Assembly: GCA_963556195.1 (NCBI GenBank)
Contig: OY744544.1
Span: 42,952,484 to 43,016,483 of the forward strand
DNA from: Sepiola atlantica
Taxonomy: Eukaryota; Mollusca; Cephalopoda; Sepiida; Sepiolidae
Reading direction: 5' to 3'
DNA: 64,000 nucleotides
In this document: positions 56,293 to 64,000 of the stretch, one piece after another
Layout of the letters: every line of letters starts with the position of its first letter
Position numbering within the stretch: the first letter of the stretch is position 1
The notes under the pieces: generated by a model
The model's input: the letters and a program-made list of their open reading frames with translations, nothing else
What the model was told of the DNA's origin: nothing
Database searches by the model: none
Position numbers and translations under genes: made by a program

Positions 56293-56515
56293 GTTAGTGT
56301 CTCAAGCCGGGATCGAAACGCAACCGTCGAGCTGACAGTCGGCGATGTTAACCCCTACGCCATCATGCGACACTGACTGAATGTAAGTGATATCTCAATG
56401 AAACGAAATGTAAACATTGCAAATGACCGGAGCTCGAAATTAGTTTTACCTAATGAGCATTGCCTTAAAGCTAATGGCCCTTACAAAAATAAGCTCTACC
56501 CAGAGGGAGCTTTTA

Positions 56516-56573
56516 TAGTCATCCACATACAGCCTGTTTCGCTGTTTCACAGCTCATCAGTGCGGCTAGACCA
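56516..56573 (-). ncRNA. Type-I hammerhead ribozyme, copy 2
   Basis: Identical to copy 1, shifted by 281 bp. The predicted cut follows the base complementary to 56528. Cutting at both sites of one transcript yields a 281-nt RNA (56527 down to 56247) that contains one complete tRNA-like promoter region and could be circularised. Confidence 0.88.
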
Positions 56574-56649
56574 GTTAGTGTCTCAAGCCGGGATCGAAAC
56601 GCAACCGTCGAGCTGACAGTCGGCGATGTTAACCCCTACGCCATCATGC

Positions 56650-57863
56650 ATATATATATACATTTCGAATGAGGTAGATAACTGATATTATAATGTTCAA
56701 GTTAAAATAGGAGTTATTACTCTTACATTAATTGAGTTATGCTTAGAAATAAAGACACAATTTACGAATGATGTGTCATGAAACTTATTACCTATTCTTT
56801 TACACAGCAGTTTCTGCAAATATGAATTTGTTAACAGTTACTTAGTATAAATAAACAAAAAAATGTATTAGTATTGCCATTTTGTAATAATAGTTACTGA
56901 TAGCATAGATGGCTTCCATTTTTAATTAAAAATTTGCTGCAAAAAAGGAAGATGGCTTCCCAGTGAAAAATATTCTGAGGCGAATAATTTTATTTACAAA
57001 GAAATTAAATTAAATTACAATTTTTTCTTCTTAACAACATGGACCAATGCTAAGAAAATAGCTATTTAGAAGGAAATATTGATATTTTCTAACAAAAGAT
57101 ATTTAGGTCTAATGTTGAAAATCCAGCTTACTTCATTTTATCAACATAGACAATCTGACACAATGTTATCTAATCATCACCTATTGTATTGATTAATCCC
57201 AATATATTGTTCTATCATCAGTTTTTAATTGCATTATCTAAACTGTCATTTTGTTTGTATTGGTAAATGTGTGAACACACGAGAGAATGTTTTCAGTCTG
57301 ATGATGTGTAAACATCACAACAAATATTAATTCAAGGGCAGGTAACTCTGGACATCCTGGTCTGACCCAGCTCATTTACGTACATAATCTGCATTTAATA
57401 TAGTTACATGTATGTATCAAATATTAATAAAATCCACCAAGCCTTAGTGAAAAAGAAATGTTCTTCTTAAAAGAAAATAAATAAAGTTGTAGACGGATGG
57501 AAAATTAGACACCTGTGTCGCACCTGCTCTACAAGCATGTGCGGCAAAACTTGAATCTTGTGGATCTAAATTTGGGACTTTAAAAATGAGTTTTGACTTT
57601 GCCAAAAAATATCCTGCAAATTTTTACTGATAAAATAATGGTGTAGAATTTTCGAGTGATTCACCTACAAGAGTGTGCATAATCTTATACACCTGTTGTT
57701 TCTAGAACCAAGGTTCTGAATCGTCTGTAGACAAAATCACTCAGATGCTGATGTTAATTTATAAGAAAGTTTATTAATTAGAAAGGAAGAGTCACAGACG
57801 GGTTATTTGTGCACATGAGATAGAGACAGATTATTTATATATAAAATTATATATAAATATAAT

Positions 57864-57880
<17 letters not shown>
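56650..57880. other. AT-rich stretch with no recognised gene
   Basis: No gene. At 57298-57330 'ctgatgatgtgtaaacatcac' followed by aac resembles a hammerhead core superficially but lacks GAA. Confidence 0.5.
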
Positions 57881-57896
<16 letters not shown>

Positions 57897-58090
57897 ATAT
57901 TTAGAAATAAATATTAAATTATTTATAACCTACAGATGCTAGCGTTTCAAGCCTATTGCTCTGATCAGCACAGGAAAGTAACAATTTCAGACGGTTGAGA
58001 GGCACAAACTAAGTTCACAGAGTCAGCCTAGAATCTGCAAGCAGTAGGCTTATCCTAACGGCTACCGGAAACTGTCACATGATTATGGGA
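57881..58090 (-). mobile_element. SINE- or Penelope-type repeat with hammerhead-like core
   Basis: Starts at (TA)n. The minus strand reads CCTG, then CTGATCA (one core base changed from CTGATGA), a GAGC/GCTT stem, GAAAC, and about 10 bp later TAGG, which can pair with CCTG. A tRNA-like head may lie at 58030-58070. It is probably inactive. Confidence 0.45.
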
Positions 58091-58264
58091 AATTTAGATC
58101 TATACATGCCTAAAATCGGGCAGCACACAGAAGACTGATCAAGAGGGTTCGACGAACGTATTCGGAACTTTATCTTAGAGCTGTTTGACAGTATATTTTT
58201 AACATCCCTGAGAGTGCTCCACTTGAATTTCTTAAAGGGGCTTATTATAATAATATTTATAAAT

Positions 58265-58282
58265 AAATATTAAATTATTTAT

Positions 58283-58324
<42 letters not shown>

Positions 58325-58486
58325 CAGGGTTTATATAAAAAGTATATATTTTTAAGGTATATATCCCTTTTTATATCATCCAAATCGTTTTAGATTACAA
58401 GCTCAATGAAGTTATGTTTCCAGCTTCAGAGCATATATGATTGTGGACTGACGTTTTGTCTTGGTCATTGGAATGCAACCAATCTA

Positions 58487-58526
<40 letters not shown>

Positions 58527-58530
58527 GTCA
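58265..58530. repeat. (TA)n and (TC)n/(TA)n microsatellites
   Basis: (TA)n at 58284-58321 and TCTC followed by (TA)n at 58489-58526, with unassigned sequence between. Confidence 0.9.
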
Positions 58531-58879
58531 GACGTCTGTGCGTATACTGATTACATTATGTCATCCCCTCCTCAATAAAGCTGACTTTTACGCTTTCTCT
58601 GGGTCACCAGGAAGAAACAATATTATCTCTGTCCGGAAATCACATGATTTTGTTAACTTCCGTTCTGGGGCCACCTCTGACCCCTAGGTGTTACTCAAAT
58701 TTTTCCATTCATATAATGGCTTTTGTTATGCAACATTTCTCAACTTGGTCAAACCGGCTTTGTACCAAAAATATAGGTAAACTTATGGACGAGCCTATGC
58801 AAAACCCTTTATACCAACCTAAATATCACTCCCCGTTCGACTTTTGGCTGAAACAATACGGTAAATAAAATCATAGCTT
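58531..58879. other. Unassigned stretch
   Basis: Open frames of up to 93 codons overlap a microsatellite and have no known motif. Confidence 0.45.
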
Positions 58880-60111
58880 ATACCTACCTATAATCATGCT
58901 AAATGTGATTTAATCAACATTTGTTTTCCTATGGATTTTTCCAAGTAGATTTTACTCTAATTACACAAAATACATGTTAAAATATACCTTATTTTCGATA
59001 TTAAGTTGTTTGAAAAATTCTCTTTTAATTGTTCTAATTAGCCATAATTTATAATAAACTGAACAAGTCACCCATCTCTCACTTCGCTATCTATGTATCC
59101 TCTTGTTGGATAATGGCCCTGTGGGAACGGACGCATCTTGAGGTGGCCGTATCTGTTGGAAATCGTTTGGTTTGGCTTGCATGATTTAGTGCGGGTGGAC
59201 CTGTACAGTCGAGTGCAGAATAGGGCTGTTCTCACGGTTGGAGCTCACAGACGTGACAGGCCACTATTATTATGAGACCTTTTAGGTCGAAGAGTTCAAA
59301 GGGGTCAGGCTGTGACAAATGCACCTGCGCATGGGGGTTCTGTGACGTCACGGGCTTTTGCGTGGGAAGCAGAGTTTTTGCAAGTCTGGGTTTTGGAGAC
59401 GAGCTGAACGGACGTGTTTCACGATGTAGTCTGCAACATGATTAGGGGAATTAAATTCCCTAAGAAAATACAGGCGTGAGACCTCTTTTCCCCCTCCACG
59501 AATGGCTAAGGACTTAATTGATAAGTAATTATGATAAAGCAGTAATTTGGTCTCTCTCTTGACGTTAGTGGTTATCTCCAAGCCGACGGATAACTAACGC
59601 CGAAAATAAAACAGAACTTAAAAGTTTAAAAGATTGTTTGTCTCCTGAGTCGGTCATGGAGCTTTTTGTTGCAGCGGCGTGGTTCATGGCAGAAACAAAG
59701 AAGAAAGAATTCAACCACTGGACGACGTACCCCTCCACGCGATGAGGAAAGATTGAAGGTGCGAGAAATTTAAAGGTATGCGACATATATGATTTTTGGT
59801 GTTAAAAATGACGAGTTATTTAAACGAGAACTGCCACGGCCCATTCTGGGACGGGTATACAAAACGAGAACTGCCACGGCCCATTCCATATCGGGGACTA
59901 CGTAACACTCTCGCCTCCTCTCATTCTTGTTGATTTAACTACTCTCTAATATTTCTTAATATCTCTGTGAGCATTTAGAGAAAGAGTGACGTCTTTTTAA
60001 ACATCTAATTTACATACATGTGTCTGTACACATCAGAAACATGTATGTAAATTATATGGACCAAATAATAAGTCTCTTTACTTCTATATCAGAATAATAA
60101 ATAATAAGAAT

Positions 60112-60158
<47 letters not shown>

Positions 60159-60292
60159 TAGAGGTAAAGAGACTTATTTTTAGTTATGCAAGAAGAATGT
60201 CTTAAAACATATGTCACAATTTATGAATTTTAGAATGAAATCAATGAATGGTGGTAATGGTTGTGACCCAACGGATCATGGGTACGTCTAGT
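58880..60292 (+). mobile_element. Helitron-like element, family 2, copy 2, split by a solo LTR
   Basis: Collinear with 17740-18338 before 59100 and after 59908 (shared: ttacacaaaatacatg-type start, tctaattagcc, aactactctctaatatt, gtgaccca). The 3' end has a hairpin (gtgacccaacggatcat, 60263-60279), then gggtacgtCTAGT at 60288-60292. It contains a 40-bp (AAT)n tract at 60118-60158. Confidence 0.7.
59104..59907. mobile_element. Solo LTR, 804 bp, with 4-bp TSD
   Basis: It begins TGTTGG and ends TAACA, so the ends form the usual TG..CA with inverted TGTT/AACA. CTCT flanks it at 59100-59103 and 59908-59911. The related Helitron copy at about 17976 shows the unoccupied site (tgtatttctcgcc). It holds an AATAAA at about 59607 and a small internal duplication, gagaactgccacggcccatt, at about 59826 and 59864. 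Probably Ty3/gypsy-type by TSD length; no internal region remains. Confidence 0.8.
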
Positions 60293-61769
60293 ATTTATCT
60301 AAAATAGAGTCTTAACCCTTTTTAGCATCACACACCTGTTCGTTTATCTTGTGATATTTTCAATTTAGAATCCATCCATCACACTGAAATAATAACTGAA
60401 GCATTAAATCTTAGGACAAAGAAAACAAAAATTCACTTTTTAAAAAGAAATGATTGACTAAACAAAATTCACAGCTTAATAAAAATCACAAAACATTTAG
60501 ATAGCAGCCATGTTTGTTGTAGTTTTATTCAGCAAATGTTTTTACAAAAATTAAAGGAGATAATTTTGAAATAACAAAAAAATAAAAATGGAGGAATATT
60601 CTTAAGATATGTCTATTTAACCGGTGCATTTAACTATGAAAATGCTTAGACACTTTGCTTGAGAACAATTAGTCTAAGGCAAAGGTACATTATAGTTAAC
60701 AACGAAAAAAAGGTTAAATAACAAATATTCAACAAATAACTGTCAAAGTTACTTTTCTACCTACCTGCATAATGTGTTTTGTGTTTTAAAATGTTTTTAT
60801 TTCAATATAAGATTTTGTTCAAATTATCTATCGTTAGAGTTACATTTCATCAGAGCGGACGGATGGGTTTTGCAGACATCACCGTAGTTTGATTGATGGG
60901 TTTTTCGTCTTTTGAGGTGAGAAAACAAACAAAATACAGCAAATAACTGTTCGAAACGCAATAAAAATTACTTTTCTACCTAATTGAAAGGAGAAAATGT
61001 AATAACTTTGGTCACTTAATTTGAACGAAATTTTATATTGAAATGAAGAAACCTTAAAACACTTTCAGAAGACAAAAAAATATGAAGGTAGTAAAAAAAA
61101 ACAACCTCTCTTGTGTTTGGTAATACTTATTTGTTTAATATTTGTGCACCTTTGCCGAGTCTAAAATATAAAAGTGTGTTGGTTGATTCACACAAAGGAG
61201 CAGAAAACTCATCAATAATAATAATTGGTTTGTTTTGTTGGCTCAATTTTTTTTCCTTGAATTATTTAATGCTGAATGCAAATGATTCGTTGTATACGAC
61301 GAGTTGAACACATAATTGAGTTCATACCTTACCTAAATAAATTGATTTATAATTAAACTAATGATAATGAAACTTAAACTATTCACAAATATGAAATAGA
61401 ATGTATATTTTTAGATGCATCTTTATAAAAAAAAATAGTCTGTCCATCAGTTTATCAGACTTGAGTTTGAAATGATAGTTTTGTTAGTCTGTCATTTTTA
61501 AATGTATCCATGAATCGCTAAAAGAGGCTATATCGGTCAGTCGGTCACGCTTCACTTTTAAATTTCATCATTCTCGTTTTAGTACCAAATCAATATCACA
61601 TTTAGGATTTGAAGAGGATTTCTTTTGTTTTGTTGTTTTTTTAAAATTTTTTCCCGTCGATCTGGAAAGTTATTCATAAAGTAGATTTTAAAAAAAAACT
61701 ATTAACCAACTTATTTTTTTTTTCTAATAGAGTAATATATTTTTGGAGCAAGTTATCAGATCAGAACAG
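60293..61769. other. AT-rich stretch with no recognised gene
   Basis: Phrases near 60700-60790 and 60925-60985 ('aacaaataactgt', 'ttacttttctacctac') repeat each other and loosely resemble 50540-50600, an unnamed old repeat. Confidence 0.45.
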
Positions 61770-61900
61770 CATAGAACATTTTAAGATGAAATTAGATGAA
61801 ATCAGAAATTATGGTAAAAAAAGGAAACTAAAAGAGCATTTTTGGGAACTATCAGATGAAATATTTAACAAAATTTGAACTGTATTTTAATATTGTAATA
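61770..61900. repeat. Dispersed repeat without minisatellite expansion
   Basis: Flanks 'agaaattatggtaaaa' and 'tatcagatgaaatatttaac' match those of the 18-19 bp array at 32153-32380. Only a single unit-like segment lies between them here. Confidence 0.65.
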
Positions 61901-62476
61901 AAAGCATAAATGTCTGGTGAAACGTTTTCATTTTAAGGGTTAAAGTGAGAACATATTTAAAAAGGGAGACCCCCAAAGAAGAATAACAAATAAAAGAAAT
62001 TCCAACCACCAAATGTTTCCTTATTTCTGAAACAAACCAAAGTTAAGGATGTCACATACTTTCTCAAGATTCCTTTTTGTGTTCAAAAGAAAGAAAGAAA
62101 CAGATTGACAGTTTGATAGATTATAGCATATGGAACCCCACACGGTTAAAGACATTATCCAAGTGATCTCAGGCAAAAAGACTGACATAGACCGGAAGTC
62201 ATATTTTTTTAGTTTGTAAAATAAAGACATTTTTAGATAAATATTAATGACAATAATTAATTACAATAAAAGCAAAAAAACAAAAAAGACGTAACACTAA
62301 AACATGTTGCTAAAGTCATCTTGTTTTCTCAGAAGTAACCATCATGATTCAGAGATAAAATTTACTTATAAGGTTTACAAGGTAAATAAGAAAATGAATT
62401 ATTTCAGGAAAATAGCAAAACATGACTTATTTGAAAGTGTTTGATAGAATACAAGAGGCATCTCTATTATAACACA

Positions 62477-62523
<47 letters not shown>

Positions 62524-63153
62524 CGAGAAGAATACTTGTGCATCATTTTTATAGAGCTCATAGAGTTGCTATTTTTCGGATCTTATTTCTGCATGTGACG
62601 AACCTCAATTCACTCTGTTTACATTTTGTTTCGGAGCATTTTTTGTTTACTATGCATTGTTTTTTAAACAATTGTAAATCCAATGATTTACATGAATATA
62701 CAAGTCTTCTGAAAAGGATCAAGAAAACATCTTCACTTTTTCAGTGCAGATAGTAGCGACAGTATATAACATAATACTTATTTGATATTTCATAACACAT
62801 GATCAGTTTCCAATGGAAACATTTTATGAAACATACATGAAAACTCTGATATTCATTTATTGTCATTAAATATACAATTAGGCACAAGGCCATTAAATTT
62901 GAGAGAACAATGGCTGTTGGCCATCCAGTCTTATTCTAAAGTAAAAATATTCATAACTCACTCAAACTAACAATTTTTTTCAGCATTTTTCTTTTGTAAA
63001 TCACCATAATACTATCCAATTACCAGAATACCACATTCACTAACATACTACCCAATTACCATAACTCTATGGATTACTTTACTTAAAATATTCCCAATGA
63101 TGAATCTTATTTGGTGTCTTAATAAATAGAACACAAATAGCTACAAAATAAAA
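61901..63153. other. Unassigned stretch with (TA)n
   Basis: (TA)n at 62480-62520. A 77-codon open frame follows it with no recognised motif. Confidence 0.45.
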
Positions 63154-63250
63154 TCATCATCATCATCATATTCGGTTTAACATCTGTTTTACATGCTGGC
63201 ATGTGTTGGACAGCTTTTTAGAAATTGACTTCCTAACTAACCTACCTCTG
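63154..63250. mobile_element. Octopus-type CATCAT-tailed SINE copy
   Basis: (CAT)n is followed by 'ttcggtttaacatctgtttt' and 'acatgctggcatgtgttgg' and then 'acagctttttagaaattgac'. I recognise the (CAT)n, 'gtttaac', 'catgct.gcatg' and 'gttggac' arrangement as the abundant SINE of octopus and squid. The copy is old and diverges after about 90 bp. The tail position suggests the element reads on the minus strand. Confidence 0.65.
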
Positions 63251-64000
63251 CCAGGTCTTTATTTATCCCTCTTTTCTCAAATCCATCCTTATCACTTCCT
63301 CCCATGATTTCCTTAGCCTTTCCCTGCCAACTGACACTACTACCTCAATTGTTCTACAACTAGTAACCCAACCACCCCCAGACACTTACAATGTGACCAA
63401 ACTAACAAAGTCTCCTGTTCTGTACCTATCTCCCTATACTCTCCAGATTTAATATTCTTCTGAGGTCAATGAAATGTATGGGTGGCCATACCGAAAGAAA
63501 ATCCTTATTACTTTTATAAAGATATGTTATGTAGTATGTATTTGATGTGTAAATTTAGTAAGGTAAGAAAGCAGATGTAAACAAGGCAAAATCCGGTGCG
63601 GGTTAGTAAGACCCTCCCAACCATCTCTATTGGCAAGGATCATAGATGTAGTTGCCCAAAATGACTTCAAGACCGGCGTTGGCAGTGAAAAATCAGTGTG
63701 AACTTTAATTTGCGTGTATTCACTGCACAGGCCATTATCGTCCGTTCATTGTCTTCATTCGAATCCTGTGCTTGATTTTGACACTGGCCATAGTATCAAT
63801 CACTGTAGTCTTGGTTGCTGCTGTAACAAAAGTATTTTCCTTCCAAACAAAATCACAACTCAAGTTTAAAACAAGTAACAATATTTTATTTTGAGAGACG
63901 TTACAATGATACTTGGTTCCTCTATAAAATGGCAGACTTGCAATCACAACATCTTTTCCAACTGACCACAAAGTCCATACACTTAAGGCCCCAAAGGCTG
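63251..64000. other. Unassigned end of window
   Basis: A 78-codon minus-strand open frame at 63735-63971 has no motif I recognise. Nothing else is supported. Confidence 0.45.

Larger units (their letters stand above)
56235..56649 (-). mobile_element. Retrozyme-like tandem hammerhead element, 281-bp period
   Basis: Two identical 134-bp blocks (56235-56368 and 56516-56649) are separated by 147 bp of unique sequence, giving a period of 281 bp. On the minus strand each block holds an A box (tggcgtagggg, 56352-56362 and 56633-56643), a near-consensus B box (gtttcgatccc, 56309-56319 and 56590-56600) and a hammerhead ribozyme. (TA)n lies beyond both ends. The architecture (Pol III boxes, type-I hammerheads in tandem, no protein) matches metazoan retrozymes and the schistosome Sm-alpha repeats known from the literature. 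Confidence 0.85.

Noticed and set aside
56309..56362. A tRNA gene on the minus strand
   Set aside because: A and B boxes are present, but acceptor and anticodon stems do not form a cloverleaf, and the unit is repeated exactly with a ribozyme attached.
57298..57330. Hammerhead ribozyme
   Set aside because: CTGATGA and a stem are visible, but the essential GAA after stem II is missing.
63735..63971. Possible exon or small gene
   Set aside because: No motif, start context or splice signals that I can defend.

Overview
This window looks like repeat-dense, non-coding DNA from a large animal genome, most likely a cephalopod of the octopus type. The base composition is AT-rich, with dozens of (TA)n, (CA)n, (GA)n and (ATT)n microsatellites. 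A CATCATCAT-tailed SINE at 63154-63240 carries the 'gtttaacatctgttttacatgctggcatg' type of body (shown split in its entry) that I associate with octopus and squid genomes. The organism call is an inference. I found no convincing host gene, exon, tRNA gene or rRNA gene. Essentially every coding signal is a broken piece of a transposable element.

Layout. 0-10 kb: a U2-headed SINE inserted in an older repeat, a repeat with direct and inverted copies (3.07-3.72 kb), a mariner 5' fragment, a perfect 30-bp minisatellite (6.1-6.9 kb) followed by a direct+direct+inverted triplicate, and a second U2-headed SINE with target-site duplications. 10-19 kb: tRNA-headed SINEs, foldback elements (one carrying a nested SINE), Penelope-like retroelement (PLE) remains and several Helitron-like 3' ends. 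19-26 kb: a tRNA-derived SINE family whose core expanded into a 21-bp minisatellite, more foldbacks, and a PLE GIY-YIG nuclease remnant between inverted SINE copies. 26-32 kb: a 650-bp (ATT)n tract, a Ty3/gypsy gag scrap, a PLE reverse transcriptase split by a 1.23-kb mariner, and a full-length U2-headed SINE with a 19-bp target-site duplication. 32-46 kb: minisatellites, foldbacks, more SINEs and a small MITE. 46-55 kb: a degraded non-LTR retrotransposon, a transposase-like fragment, an 8-bp-TSD MITE and a Tc1/mariner-superfamily transposase with a long open frame. 55-64 kb: a tandem hammerhead-ribozyme element, a solo LTR nested in a Helitron-like repeat, and the octopus-type SINE.

Most notable. 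On the minus strand at 56235-56649, two identical 134-bp blocks lie 281 bp apart. Each contains a tRNA-like A/B box and a complete type-I hammerhead ribozyme whose stems and conserved core I could pair base by base. Two cuts would release a 281-nt RNA, which is the layout of a metazoan retrozyme. Second is a family of about ten short retroposons; the best copies begin with the 5' part of U2 snRNA, including the branch-point-recognition sequence, and others are 5'-truncated. The elements interact mainly as nested insertions, several of which can be proven here from target-site duplications or empty paralogous sites.
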